DNA of 64,000 bases from Sabethes cyaneus (lineage: Eukaryota > Arthropoda > Insecta > Diptera > Culicidae). Where the stretch lies: assembly GCF_943734655.1 (NCBI RefSeq), contig NC_071355.1:242443183-242507182 (forward strand), given 5' to 3'. Under the pieces are notes generated by a model that was given only the letters and a program-made list of their open reading frames with translations, ran no database searches and had not been told where the DNA came from. Shown piece by piece: positions 11,405 through 23,231 of this stretch; within the stretch, counting starts at the first letter, position 1; every line of letters begins with the position of its first letter. Both the position numbers and the translations under genes were made by a program.

Positions 11405-12551
11405 ATTAATTACTTACTTAGTTGACCTTACGTCTTATGACAAGGCCTGCGTAGAAAAATTCCTCCATCTAATTCGATCCATGGCAGCTGGTCTTCATCT
11501 CCGCGGAAACCCAGTGCTCGCTAGATCTCGTTCCATCTGGTCTGGCTACCTAGCTCGCTGTGCCCCTCTGCTGGATGGTTTTCCGGCATTCTAGCAACAT
11601 GTTCTGCCCAACGTATCCGTTCAGCTTTAATCACCTTCTGAATACTGGGTTCGCCGTAGAGACACGCCAGCTCGTGATTCATTCTTCGCCTATATGCACC
11701 TTTCTCTTGCACTCCGCCAAAGATGGTTCTTAGCACCCGTCTTCCGAAAACTCCGAGTGCTCTTGGGTCCTCTTCTAGCAGTGTCCACGTTTCATGCCCG
11801 TAGACCACAACCGGTCTAATTAGCGTTTTGTACAATGTGCACTTTGTTCGGAGGCTCAGATTGTTCGACCACAAGTGTTTATGGAGTCCGTAATCAGCCT
11901 GACTTCCGCTAATAATACACCTTTTAATTTCACGGCTGGTATTGTTATCCTGTGTTGCGAATCGACTACCTCGAACTCATCCCGTGTTAATCGTAACACG
12001 GTACTGTCCTGCGGGCCCTGTCGCGCTTGGCCCCGCCCGCCAGCATATACTTCGTTTTAGACGTATTTACCTTCAACCTAATATTCTCTGTTTCGCGTTT
12101 TAGTCTGGTGTACCGATCTTCCACCGCATCAAATGTTCTGCCGACCGCATCCACGTCGTCAGCAAAGCAGATAAATTGACCGAATTTATTGAAAATCGTG
12201 CCCCTCATTTCGATCGCCTCTCGTCTTATAACACCTTCAAGCGCAATGTTGAATAGCAGGCAGGAAAGACCTCGTCTTTGTCGAAGTCCCCTGCGAGGTT
12301 CGAATGAAGCCGACAATCCACACGAGATTCTCACGCAACACTGGATCCCATCCATCGTAGCTATGATAAGTTTAGTAAGCTTACCTGTAACCGGAAAGCC
12401 ATTTTCGTCCAAAATTTTTCATAGCTCTTGCCGGTTTACGCTATCATATGCGGCTTTGAAATCAATGAACAGATGATGCGTAGGGACTCGGAATTTGCGG
12501 CACTTGAAGAATGAAGATTTGGTCCGTTGTAGACTGATCCTCCATGAAGCC
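11405..12551 (-). pseudogene. non-LTR retrotransposon, RT core and C-terminal part
   Basis: Read on the minus strand, this is the second half of a LINE polyprotein. It has the RT block HHLFIDFKAAYDSVNR, then GLRQ..GLSCLLFNIALEG, then QFICFADDVD with the catalytic FADD retained, then the post-RT segment YKTLIRPVVVYGHETWTLLE...RMNHELACLYGE. Together these are the fingers/palm of the reverse transcriptase and its conserved C-terminal tail. Frameshifts separate the blocks (about 12415 and 11880-11990) and the normal GD after GLRQ is lost. The N-terminal part continues at 13.37-14.05 kb beyond an insertion. The clade is uncertain; two more decayed copies of related elements lie at 50.7 and 58.6 kb. 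Confidence 0.85.
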
Positions 12552-12563
12552 AACCTAATAACT
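12552..12563. repeat. left target-site duplication AACCTAATAACT
   Basis: The identical 12-mer recurs at 13358-13369, bracketing the 794-bp insert. Joining the flanks restores continuity of the LINE between VGSY and the GF.E...STTDQ block. Confidence 0.8.
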
Positions 12564-13192
12564 AGACTAATCTCAAGATTTTTTTTTTTTTTTAGTCTTG
12601 ACCTTGGAATGAGGTCATACATATATTAATATTTTTTTGAAACGATGGTTCTACAATTGATGAAGGGACGGTAGGGGAAAGAAATGAAAATTTTTGATGA
12701 AGGGGGGGGAAGAGCGGAAAGGAAGGGGGGGGGGGTATTGGTAGCTATGCTTGACAAGTAGTCATTTTGACTCCTACCTTTTGTCCAATGCTGGAAGGTG
12801 CATGAGTCGAACCAAGCTGTAATCTGAGATTATAACCGGATTCGAACCCACAACACCCTCCAGGGCATGTGGTTCGCTGGTACTTGTACCTTTGAACCAT
12901 AGAGGCGCTGGACAAAAGGAGACCGCAAAATCCACTTCTCAAGGATAGCTACGCGTGTTGGTTGTGTTATCGACACATATTGTGCCGCTTCCTGCATCAA
13001 TTGCAGATTACCACCGAGCGAGAAGTTTTTAATCTAACTACTATTTACTTTCAGGACGACGACACTGTGCCGGCCCTTACGACTTGCAAGGTACTGCACG
13101 TGACGCTGTTCGTCCGTCAGCGTATGTTAGCCGCGTTTCTCGGCGCGGGTTTTTCGAGGGAAGGCCCCGTTCCTATGTAATAGACTAATCTC

Positions 13193-13231
<39 letters not shown>

Positions 13232-13357
13232 TCTTGACCTTGGAATGAGGTCATACATATATTAATATTTTTTTGAAACGATGGTTCTACAATTGATGAA
13301 TTTTCATTTCTTTCCCCTACCGTCCCTTCATCAATTGTAGAACCATCGTTTCAAAAT
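12564..13357 (-). mobile_element. SINE-like composite insert with tRNA-like box B
   Basis: The insert is flanked by a 12-bp duplication. It carries two direct copies of a tail unit (12564-12660 and 13181-13300): AGACTAATCTCAAGA, a poly(T) run, TAGTCTTGACCTTGG, and so on. On the minus strand this is a poly(A)-containing 3' tail. Between them, the minus strand has GGTTCGAATCC (12837-12847), a perfect RNA polymerase III box B within a tRNA-like stretch at 12834-12912. The right end also folds on itself (13275-13355). This fits a tRNA-derived SINE inserted twice or as a dimer. The 12.95-13.18 kb middle is unrelated and unassigned. Confidence 0.65.
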
Positions 13358-13369
13358 AACCTAATAACT
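13358..13369. repeat. right target-site duplication AACCTAATAACT
   Basis: Partner of the copy at 12552-12563. Confidence 0.8.
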
Positions 13370-14050
13370 TCCCACAAATCTATTGGCTATTGGCTATATA
13401 ATGACTTGAGACAGCACTTTGTAGGCGGCATTCAGGATAGTGATCGCTCGGTAGTTCTCACAAATCAGCTCATGACCTTTCTTGTAGATAGGGCAAATAA
13501 CCCCGTCTGTCCACTTCTCCAGTGGTCATTCAGTATCCCAAACCGTGACAATTAGTCCTCCTTTCCCGCTGCTTTGTTATTCTTCAGCCGCTGGATGGCT
13601 TCTTTAACCTTCCTTATCGATGGGGGTGGCACATCATTCATTAGGTCACCTCCTTTCCACTATCATGGTCTTCAGTCTGCACGCTATTCAGGTGTCCATC
13701 GTGGTGCTGCTTTCACCTTTCGAACCCCGCACGGTCGTCAGTCCTGATACCACCATCTTTATCTCTGCACGGCCACGGCACAAAATCTTTGCGAGATTTG
13801 TTGAGTCTTTGATGTGTCTTCCATGTGTCGTGAAACCGCTACGGCTGCTCGAGTTCTTCACACTCCTTCTTCTCCTGGTGGCACTTCTTCTCCTAAAAGA
13901 GTCAGGTTTGCTGTCTCCGCTTCTGTTTGTATCGCTCCACTCCACATTCTGACGGGTGGCTCTACGCAGCATTTGTACCCGTGCTGCGTTCTTCTTATCC
14001 AATATCTGCTGGGTTTTCATAGTACTTCCGCCGTATTTTTGTCAATTTTT
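13370..14050 (-). pseudogene. non-LTR retrotransposon, linker and N-terminal RT part
   Basis: The minus strand reads KNAARVQMLRRATRQNVEW (linker between endonuclease and RT, about 13950-14010), then NDVPPPSI.KVKEAIQRLKNN KAAGK (about 13560-13625), and then WTDGVICPIYKKGHELICENY followed by RAITILNAAYKVLSQ (about 13410-13510). These are the ordered RT0-RT2 blocks of the same LINE as at 11.4-12.55 kb. Stops and frameshifts occur, for example after KAAGK. The endonuclease domain is not recognisable upstream, so the copy is probably 5'-truncated near 14.05 kb. Confidence 0.85.
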
Positions 14051-14099
14051 CATCATATGTTGCCATCTTTTGCTCACAGTATTACTGCAATGTGAAGAT

Positions 14100-14575
14100 A
14101 CTATTATTTGTTGTGTTTTCTGAAGGCTTAACACTAACAGTTTTCAATTCTCAAACAATTAAGACCGTCTGTAGACAACCTTCGCTTTTGGAACTCCAGA
14201 AATTTGTCTTGAATTGACAATATGAAAAATATGTTTAAAACAGAATTCCCGACATTTTAATATTAATATCACAGAATTCTGAACATGCGTTTAAAAACAA
14301 GAATTCCGAAAAAAAATTATTATTCGAATATTCTTTTTTTTACTTTCTTAGATGAAGGACATCTAGAACTCAAATTTTTCCTATGAGTAACTTAGATGCT
14401 TTATTTCAATTTTGTAATATATTTAAATTGAAAAAATATTTGAGTTTTAAATTTAAATATTAGTTTTAAAAAAAGACACAATTTGTTTGGCAGCAGTACT
14501 GAATTTTAAAATTTTATCGCATGAGTCTTATTAAGAACCGTCAAATTGTGCAAGAAATAGAAACGAATATATTTT
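14100..14575. other. unassigned, very AT-rich
   Basis: Long A/T runs; nothing else recognised. Confidence 0.3.
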
Positions 14576-14827
14576 CACGGATAGAAATTCATTCTCAAAA
14601 ATGAGCAAAATGACTCATGATTTCCGGATTTTAGCTTATGTTTTATGAAAATACACCATGAATAATAGTCATGATATCACGAACTTCTTGCCTTACAACA
14701 CAACACAAGATCATGAATTATGATTTTGAGCTGTCTTATATGGCAGTTCAGTCATGAATTCACAGCAATTCAAACATTATGATTTCATGATTTTATTCAT
14801 GGTATCGGAATCGGATTTCTTTCCGTG
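14576..14827. mobile_element. MITE-like element with CACGGAWAGAAAT ends
   Basis: CACGGATAGAAATTC at the left and the complement of CACGGAAAGAAATCC at the right form short terminal inverted repeats around a 252-bp interior. The interior is rich in ATTCATG, CATGAAT and TCATGATT palindromes. There is no coding sequence and a target duplication is not clear. Confidence 0.55.
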
Positions 14828-15033
14828 TTGCATTTCTCCCGAATGCCAACCGGAAAATTATCAGTATTACTATTAATGTGAACATACTACGGTCAGAGAG
14901 CGAATGCCTGAATGTGAAGAATATCATGCCATCAACTCATATAATGGTGAAAAGTTCTGTCTGCTGGCAAAGTGTAATGCAAGTATTAAGAGCATGATGA
15001 CAGCATTTTTGTAAATCTTCCTTGTACAATTCA

Positions 15034-15104
15034 TTACTTATAAGGATAAACCCCCTTTACTATTCTGTTCGTTTCCCTCTCTCAAGGAAACCTTCATATT
15101 GGCT
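15034..15104 (+). repeat. 71-bp direct repeat, copy 1
   Basis: It begins TTACTTATAAGGATAAACCC and ends near ATTGGCTGTT. About 87% by eye matches the copy at 15275-15345. Confidence 0.65.
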
Positions 15105-15274
15105 GTTTGGAGTTGTTTTCTGTTTTACTGTGAGGAAAATTTGTATATTAAAACACCCATGAACTCTTCAGAAACTTGCAAAACTCGAGATTGTGATAAA
15201 GGTAGGCCGAGATTAAGGATTTATGTACAACACAGTTTAATTTGTGGCAATACGAAGTTTGTCGGGTCAACTAG

Positions 15275-15345
15275 TTACTTATAAGGATAAACCCTCTTTA
15301 TTATTCTGTTCGTTTCTTTCTTTCAAAGAAACTTTCATATCGGCT
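15275..15345 (+). repeat. 71-bp direct repeat, copy 2
   Basis: Second copy, 241 bp downstream of the first. The intervening segment contains an ATG-less frame and nothing else recognised. Confidence 0.65.
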
Positions 15346-16204
15346 CTTAAAGAATTAGGTTATGCTTTTCTGGATATTACTTGCTACAAATGAAAGAAAT
15401 TTTCAAAGCTTGCGTAAACTTTATGAAAATCACTAGATACTGACATTTGATCCGCAGTTCCGTAAAACATCTCTAAATCCAAAGATCTACTGATAAATCT
15501 CGAACAAGTTTACCAACGGGACATTACAATGCACAAACCTACTGCTTAACCTGCTCTCAAGCTGTTCTGCTTATCTTGTTGTAATAGACCTAAAAGTGAT
15601 ACGTTGTTATCATATGGCAAATTACTCGATTGATTATATTAAACGGACGCTGCAAATTTTCTAACTAACGCCGCATTTGTGATCAAATTGATTTCACAAC
15701 GGATTTTTCAGCGGTTCGGTGAAAAACAGATAAGCTTTCAATCTCCCGGAAAGTAATTGAATTGAGTGTGCTATCGTTAGATTGTTCGTAATGAATTATA
15801 ATGTACACTCCTTGTAACCTTGACGATCGGAATAACCTTTCCGGCAACGGACATTGATTCATTCCCTCCCTTATTTTTCCTTGGGGTTTGAGAAATGATC
15901 CACAATTTTGAAATTACTATTTCTGCGGGTTATACCTCATTTTGTCAATTTCAATAGTATCGTAAGCTGTTATTGATAGCTTACAAAAATATGGTGAATC
16001 TTGATGGCGATCGTTGTTACCCGGTTTATACTGTGCTCAACGTAAATAGTTTGTTGAGCATCTTCGAATATATGTCTCACTGCAACACAATAGTATTCGT
16101 TTCATTATTGGTGCGACCATTATATTAGCCTAAAATATTCGGTATAAAAAACAGCTAGTTATATCGTTGTAAACGAAACCCAGGTACATACTTAGATACT
16201 GAAT
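15346..16204. other. unassigned
   Basis: No gene, RNA or clear repeat recognised. Confidence 0.25.
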
Positions 16205-16520
16205 TTTCTTTTGACGTAGGGCCACGTCACATGGCAAACTACGATGTCATTCCATAAAAATCAAAAATTTGAGCTTTACGAACACATCGAAAGATATCGA
16301 GCACTAACAACTCTTGTCAATTCTGAATGGGTATCAATGGTTTGCATACCAATTGATTCTTAGCATATGTAGCAATTGTGTGGTAATTAGTTCAACGTTG
16401 TTTTCCAATTGGTAGATAACGAAAATCTACGAAATGGCCTTCCCCAAATATTTTCAGTTTGCTGCTGGAATTTTGTTGGGTTTTGTAAAATGTGAAAAAG
16501 TTCCACCGTTCGGAAATTAT
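16205..16520 (+). repeat. diverged copy of the GACGTAGGRCTACGTC repeat
   Basis: TTTTGACGTAGGGCCACGTC and the following GGCAA and GAGCACTAACAACTC correspond in order to the repeat at 1283-1700 (GGCAAGCTTTGAG, GAGCGCTAATAGCTC). Length and ends are uncertain. Confidence 0.45.
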
Positions 16521-16529
16521 TTTAGTCGC

Positions 16530-17950
16530 TTGAACCTAGACTAATATAACGTCCTGCGAGTAAACCGTTTCGAAATAGTTCGCAATCATACTCTTCCTAC
16601 GAATGCTGGTGTGTAATATGATTACAACTAATCTGCCGCTACTCGCAAAATAGTCCCATTTTATAAGGAGTATCCTACGTAAATGGGACTGTTATGCGAT
16701 TGGCAGCAGGAATGCCTTGTAACAAAAGGAGATGGAAGTGATGTAAATCTTATGTTGTCTTTTTGCGTTTTCAGATTTACTGTGACCTCAACAAATCAAG
16801 ATAGCTTAACAGCACTAAAACCTGTGTATGTCTCGAACTAGCAGAAATATACTCCAAGTGATATTTTTTTGGATTTGATTTCCACTTCCCAATTACTTTG
16901 TGTCAAATTTCTTTTCAAAACATCCCGTTCGGACTGAAAACCGCAATCTACATTGTTTCATTCATAGATTGGCAGTGCAAATTTCATCGTGCATTTCGCA
17001 AAACAAACGTAATAGTTGAAAAATGGGTCGCCCCACGATTGGCGATCGCAATAAACAATTTCAAAAACAACGCACAAACGTGCATTGACGTACGCCAAAT
17101 TCGTAAAAACAATTGCAATTTTGCGTTTGAATGCTGTGAAAAACGACACAATTAATATGTACGAAGAAAATGACCGCAGCCAGATGTTATTGCAATTAAA
17201 ACTGTTTGAAAAGTTTGGCCGGTTTTCCGGGAGTAGACATGTTTTCTCCTCTTCCATTTTCAGCCGATGATCGCCTGCACACTCTTTTTGGTTTAACCAT
17301 GAAGTCTCAGGTTTCTTCTGATGTAGCTTTGCCACACAATTAATGTTTTTTTTTTAATTTTGATCTCTCTTTTAAATATGGTTGAAAGTTAGAGGAATTA
17401 TTCATAAGAAATCAAGCTCCATTTCAACGTAATTATACTAAGCCGATAAACTAGGTAGCATCGTCCACAAACAACGCAGACAGTTAGCATAATATTTGCC
17501 GTCAACAAAACCGAACAGCATCCAAATCTGCAAATTCTTTTATCTGCGTTCCCAGCCGGACGACGAAGTCGTCGACTCACCCGTGCTTTCTATCGCTCGA
17601 AACCTGTTTCTGCTCTTTTATTTGCTTAATCAGTGTGTGAAAAAATGCGAACTTGTCCATGACATTCGTTCGTGCATAAATTTTTCGAACGCTGCCAGTT
17701 GAATGACCCAAAACCACACCTTCCACCCGCGAGTGTGCACACTAGGGGACGCGATCTGTTGTTGACCCACCTAACCAATCGGCCGATGTTCGGTAGACTC
17801 GAAATCCAAAAATACGCGCCTCCACCTCCAGCTGCGGCGGAACTCAATGTTGTAGTTTTATTTTCTCTTTGCGTATTGTACTGCGGCGCGAATTCCGCTG
17901 TTTCCTTCGGTGACAGCTGAGACATTGTTTTCATTGATCGCGATGGTGAA
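16530..17950. other. unassigned
   Basis: Short frames on both strands are unrecognised; no exon with convincing splice sites was seen. Confidence 0.25.
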
Positions 17951-17959
17951 TGACCAGCG

Positions 17960-18450
17960 GCCACCACGCCAAACCTAATGCCCTCGCGCGAGCACAACGG
18001 GTCTGCAAGCGAGCGCGTAGGCTCAGCTCTAGTGAGGCAAGCAAGTAGGTTAGTGGGAAGTACTCTAGCACAGTGCAGTGCACAGTGCCAATCTGCCGGT
18101 ACTGCTGCTTCTGCTGCTGCTGCTGCTGGCTGCAACAATTCCAATCCAAACCCCACACCCCAGGTGGCTCGCGAAGCAAACGAGCAAACGGGAAGAAACG
18201 GTGACCACACCGGTTGGCAACGTGCTGCAGCACCACAATTGGATTAATCAACAAGTTGGCGAGTGCGAAGAAATCGAATTTGCACCGGTTCTCAGATACG
18301 CTCGCGCCACCGTCCGGTTAGCACACCGCCCGGGCCCCGGATCCCGGACCCACAAGATCGGCGGCAGTCTGATTCGTTGGCACAATCAGACCGGCGGAAA
18401 ATGTCACTCGATCTGTATCGCCTGTTAAACCGGGAACCTCAGATCCAAGT
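17960..18450. other. GC-rich island with CTG run
   Basis: The patch stands out from its AT-rich surroundings by composition, by open frames on both strands and by a (CTG)n-like run at about 18104-18128. GCTCAGCTCTAGTGAGG and CAGTGCAGTGCACAGTGCC are of a type common in insect 5' untranslated exons. The frame with a leucine run that resembles a signal peptide lacks any ATG. An ATG frame at 17978-18247 (89 codons) is not recognised. A promoter or 5' exon is possible but unproven. Confidence 0.3.
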
Positions 18451-20980
18451 AGAAAGCTTACGAGCGAACGTGAAAATTGCTTCCATTGTTCGGTTGTCAA
18501 TGGGAAAATTCATTGCCAGAGGTGTCAAATAGTCGTAGAAATTGAGTTATAGCTTCTAACGAGAGGATTTGAAATATTTTCCTCAGAAAGTGGTTCAACG
18601 GTTTTTTTTTTTGTAATATGAAGTGTCCTCGGATTTAAGATTTCATTTTAGCTTTGATGAGTGTATGTCTAATAAATTTGTGTGTTGAGGAATGACTAAT
18701 TACCTGCATATAAAAAATGTCGTTAAATTAAGACAAGTAATTTGTTTCTGATTGCACGCTTCCTATGTATCCATTGATTCCCCATGATAGACACAAGTGT
18801 GTCGAGCGTGAAATACAAATCATCAAATTAGCTTCAGCCTATAATAAGATGGAATTCAATGAAGCATGAAAGTGAAGTTTAAGTGAAAACGATACCGCAA
18901 ATTTGGAAATAAAACCGTCAAATTAGCAAATCAATAGGTAACGCTCGATCGATGGCCATCGACGATGGGCCAACGACCATCGTCCAACGTTGGAGGACGG
19001 TTCGGTAGTTGGCCGAGTTTGTGTCCGGAGGTGTGTCACCCATTTGACCATGAAATAACCTATCGTTCAGCTACGAAACCCGAATGCAAACAAATCATTA
19101 GAGAACCCGCTCAATTGAAAACGAATTCAGCCCATCTTCCGCCATCCGCTGGCTGAATTGGAACGACGTTCGACACAAGCAACATAAGAAAGACCTTAAT
19201 TAATCCATCTATCGGTTTATGGGAACCTTTGCTATACAGGTCAATCTTATAATTTTCCACTATGATACTGAAAGCATCTTATGTACTCTTATGTAACTTT
19301 GTTGAGCTGAATGTTCACTGAAATGTAAAAATTTGACAAGAGATAACGCACAAAATTTTTGAATTAAATTCAAAAGATGATAAAACTTTAATGATTATTT
19401 AGCGACAATCATGAACGGCAAGCAAGACTAGTGCGAACGTAAGCTCTTCCTACTGTGGTGGAACACAAGAACAGCCGTGACTTGTTCCTGTGAGTTGCGA
19501 GGTCTAAACCCTTCAAACTATGAACGCCTAGATAAATTATGTCCCGTCATTTTAATTTTTGGTGAGTAATTTATTTCTCTGAATCTTGTGATTTGAGACA
19601 TACAGGTACTTTTATAAGCTTTTGTGAAGTTTCCCTTCTAAAATACTGATAAAACAGCAACAATTGCAGCTTTGCCTGGCAATATTATACGAATCATTGC
19701 CGGTATGGTAAGAAACTAGCGTTCAGGACTGTACATTTTCCAAAAATGATTGTAATTCCGTCCATTTATTTTATTGCAAATACGGCCTGGTCGGCCCGGC
19801 TCATAATTATAGAAAAACTAATGTTAATGATTGCCTCCATTTAATTTTACATTTGTGTAAATGTGTTGAGTAAACTCAGAGGAAATTAAATATATGATCT
19901 GTCAAATAGCATTCAACATCAATCAACTACGCTAACGTATGTTTCTAATGAGACACGACTGTAAACAGGCGTTAATTGTGCACTCACTAACAAACATAAC
20001 TTTTTAATTAAATTCAGTTAATTATTAACTCGAATTCAAATCAAATGTGTTTCTTATGGAGGGGTCCCCCCCCCCCCTGCGAACCTATATTTCTTATTTT
20101 GCGTCCGATTGTCATACCTTCCCTGTACCCCCAGCAAAAGGTAAAATCGAGGGCAACTCAACATCGGCGGCGGGTGCACTGGTCGCTGCGGTCCCGTGAC
20201 TCCAACCGCAACTGCCGCGACCGACGCTGCCGCTTCTGTACTATACATCAGGAACCACATTTGCCGGTGGCGGACGGAGTCGCCACGATGAGCCGCAACG
20301 TTAACAAGCGTTTAATTAACTTAGATACATATGTGTGAGCAAGTGCTCCGTTTTTTTTTTGCTTCACTGTTTTGTTTCATGTTATCGTTCTACTTTTTAT
20401 TTTTCAATGTGGATAAACTCCCAGTAACGGGCGAAACTTGTTCTGCTACTAATCTAGCCTAGCTAGCTGTCTAGCTAGCTTTTCTTTTCGCTCATTTTCC
20501 TCCGGGCTGTGGAGGCCCGTTTCCTCGAGACAAGGGATGTCCTATTTAGACAGTGTCGAACATGTCTTGTCGGAAAGATCGACAGAAAGTGATAGTGTTT
20601 CGTGATCGTCTATAGATCTATAGATTCATCCGCAAACAAAAAAAACAGTTCATGTTTCTACCATAAAACGAACTTTACAGCTTCAAGAATGTCAAGTAGC
20701 TTGGAAATTTGCCACTCATTAAAGATCAGCATGCACAGCACAAAATGGAATGAAAATGTCGTGTTTTAATGGCGGTATTAATTGCCGTGTTAATGAACTC
20801 CAATTAACAACAATCATCAAAGCGCAAGGTCTCATGTGGGCCAAAAATTAAGCTTCGCATACACACTCAGCCGCTTATCATTATCGCACAGTGGGAGAAC
20901 AAGACAATTTCGGTTGGTAATTAAATTTATTATGAAAGCGAGTTTGACAATGCATTTAATTATTAGCTGCTGGAAAATCC
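18451..20980. other. unassigned intergenic DNA
   Basis: Only simple features were noticed: a C run at about 20066-20077, a GC-rich patch at 20150-20290, and CTAG palindromes at 20455-20480. No gene was recognised. Confidence 0.25.
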
Positions 20981-20994
20981 AATTTAGAATTGCT

Positions 20995-21400
20995 TCACTA
21001 AACTCTTTTACTCTACTTTCTAATCTGCACTCTCTTTACTCAGCTACTCTGTACTCTCTACTCTGCACCCTTCACTCATCCACTCTTCACTCTCCACTCT
21101 CCCCTCTCTACTCTCAGCTCTCAACTCTCTGCTCTCTACTCTCTACTCTCAACCCTCATTTCTCCACTCTCCACTCTCAACTCTCCGCTCTCAACTCTCC
21201 ACTCTCAACGCTCCACTCCCAACACTCTACTCTCCTCGCTCTCTACTATGACTATCTACTCTACTCGCTACTGTCAACTATCTACTCTCCACTCTCAACT
21301 CTCAACTCTCAACCCTTCATTCTCTACTCTCTACACTCAACTCTCTACTCTCTATTCTCTACTTTCTATTCTATACTCTCTACTTCTCTATCTTTTTGCT
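20995..21400 (+). repeat. CTCTACTCTCAA minisatellite
   Basis: Tandem, drifting 6-12 bp units (CTCTACTCTC, AACTCTC, CACTCTC) cover about 400 bp. The + strand is pyrimidine-rich. It passes gradually into the TTTCTGCTACTT array. Confidence 0.85.
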
Positions 21401-22305
21401 ATTTTACTGCTATTTTACATCTACTTTTCTGTTACTTTTCATCAATTTCTCTGCCACCTTTCTATTACATTTAAGTTAGTTTTCTGCTACTTTTTTGTAA
21501 TCTTTTTCTACATTCCTGTTACTTTTCTTTTAAATGTCTACTCTTTTTCCGCTATCTACCTTTTTTCATTATCTTCTACTTTCTTGCTACTTTACTACAT
21601 CGTTTCTGCTCCTTTTCTGACCCTTTTCTGCTAGTTTTCTGATAATTCTCTCCTACTTTTCTGTTACGTTTAAGTTATTTATTTATTTACATTTTTAATG
21701 GGGCTTTCAACCGGTGGTTGGACGTTTGAGTTACTTTTTGACTACTTTTTGCTACATTCCTACAACTTTTCTGCTACTTTAACTTCACTCTTCTGATACT
21801 TTTATGCTACCTTTCTGCAACTCTTTTGCTATTTTTCTGCTACTTTTGGTTACTTTTCTGTTACTTTTCTGCTACCTTCCAGCTACAAGTCTTCTGGTTT
21901 TCTTTTAACTTTCTGCAACTTTTTGCTACTATTCCGTTACTTTTCGGCTACTTTTCTGCTGCATACTGTCATTTTTCTGCTTGTTACTTTTTAGCTGTTT
22001 TTCAGTAATTTTTCGGCAACTTTCCTGCTATTTTTGAGCTACTTTTCTGCTACTTTTTTACCACCTTTTGCTGCTTTCCAGCCACTTTTCTGCTATTTTT
22101 TACTTTTCTGCTTTGTTTCAGACTCTTTTCTGTAACAATTCTGCTACTTTTCTGCTACTTCTAGATACTTTTCTGTTTTCTGTTACTATTCTACTTCTCT
22201 TGCTTTGTACTGTGCTACAAAGCTATTTTTGCTTTTTTTCTGTTACTTATTTCTACTTTTCTGCTATTTTTCTGTTCCTTTTCTACTGGTTTTCTATTCC
22301 TGACG
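21400..22305 (+). repeat. CTGCTACTTTT minisatellite, left block
   Basis: Degenerate units of about 11-12 bp, consensus near TTTCTGCTACTT, run to about 22290. Long open frames are products of the repeat. The same array resumes at 23390, so the sequence between 22310 and 23390 interrupts it. Confidence 0.85.
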
Positions 22306-22312
22306 TCAATTA

Positions 22313-22347
22313 AAAGAAGAAAACTTTTTCCAAATTAAATTCTACTA
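22313..22347 (-). repeat. hammerhead-associated repeat, part split off by the TA element
   Basis: GAAAACTTTTTCCAAATTAA and TTCTAC here match, in reverse complement, the sequence just 3' of the related repeat at 57600-57635 (GTAGAATTTAATTGGAAAG). The continuation lies beyond the inserted DNA element at 23232, so this is the far side of an interrupted repeat. Confidence 0.6.
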
Positions 22348-23231
22348 CAGTAATGTTCCGATTTTGTCAGCTCCCGATTTTGTCTACCCCCGATTTTATC
22401 AGCATTTTATCCCGATTTTGTCAGTCTGTAAAATTTGTTTAACCTTTGTGCTTTTAAACATAATTGATCAGACTTTTCAGCCTGCTTGAAACTATTTTGA
22501 TTCTCTGGGGAGAGTTTTTGGATAAAATGATGCCTTCTTGCGAGTAATTTGGGGTCAAAACTAGGGTATTTTTATAATAAAAGTTCTATAGTTCCTAAAC
22601 AAGCAAAGATAGAGGTATACTACATTCAGCAATGTTGTGTATTTTTACTATTTGTACAACTTTGTAAAACATGGAAAAGTCATACAACAACTATAAAAAC
22701 AGCTAAAATAGAAAAACTGGTTTTACCGATTTTTCATTTATGAGTAATAGGATTTTTCTATCTTTGGTAAAGAGATAGAAGGTTACTGTCTTCAGCAAAA
22801 TTTCTTACAATAATATGCTGTAAAACTTTGCAGAACACATCAATGTGTTATATTGAAACTGAAGGAGAATAATTTTTTTATTTCACTTTTAGGGGGATTA
22901 ATCAAAATTTGAATTCCGCTGGACGATAGAACTTTCAATTTTAAGATAATCTTCCAAAGGATTCATCAACCTAAAACCACGTTTTCCCGCTCAAAGCTAA
23001 TGCGCACCAAAAAAGGTTCTAGACCAGTTTGCTCTGCCCGGTTCATTGAGCTTTCGGTTGAGCAATTAAGAGTTAAAATTTAATTTTTAGTAGAAGTCTT
23101 CGATATTGCAAGGTCTTACTTAAGTATTGAACCTTGGAAAAATTGTGAAAAAAAATTCCCGATTTTGTCAGTTTTCCCATTCTGTCAGCCCAAAATTTCT
23201 ACATGGGGCTGACAAAATCGGAACATTACTG
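22348..23231. mobile_element. TA-flanked DNA element, CAGTAATGTTCCG ends (pogo-like MITE)
   Basis: The element is 884 bp with perfect 24-bp terminal inverted repeats that begin CAGTAATGTTCCGATTTTGT, flanked by TA on both sides. CAGT ends and a TA target fit the pogo/Tigger branch of Tc1/mariner. The subterminal CCGATTTTGTCAG motif is repeated several times at the left and twice at the right; such iterations may be transposase sites (inference). There is no transposase frame. The interior at 22538-23008 is shared with 40770-41245. The insertion splits the hammerhead-associated repeat exactly at a TA. Confidence 0.8.

Noticed and set aside
12834..12912. A tRNA gene (perfect box B)
   Set aside because: There is no credible box A, anticodon loop or acceptor stem, and it lies inside a SINE-like insertion.
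15034..15345. CRISPR-like direct repeats
   Set aside because: Only two copies, 241 bp apart, in a eukaryotic context.
18078..18428. Frame with a leucine run resembling a signal peptide
   Set aside because: It begins at GTG and has no ATG at all, with an in-frame stop just upstream; the leucines come from a CTG repeat.
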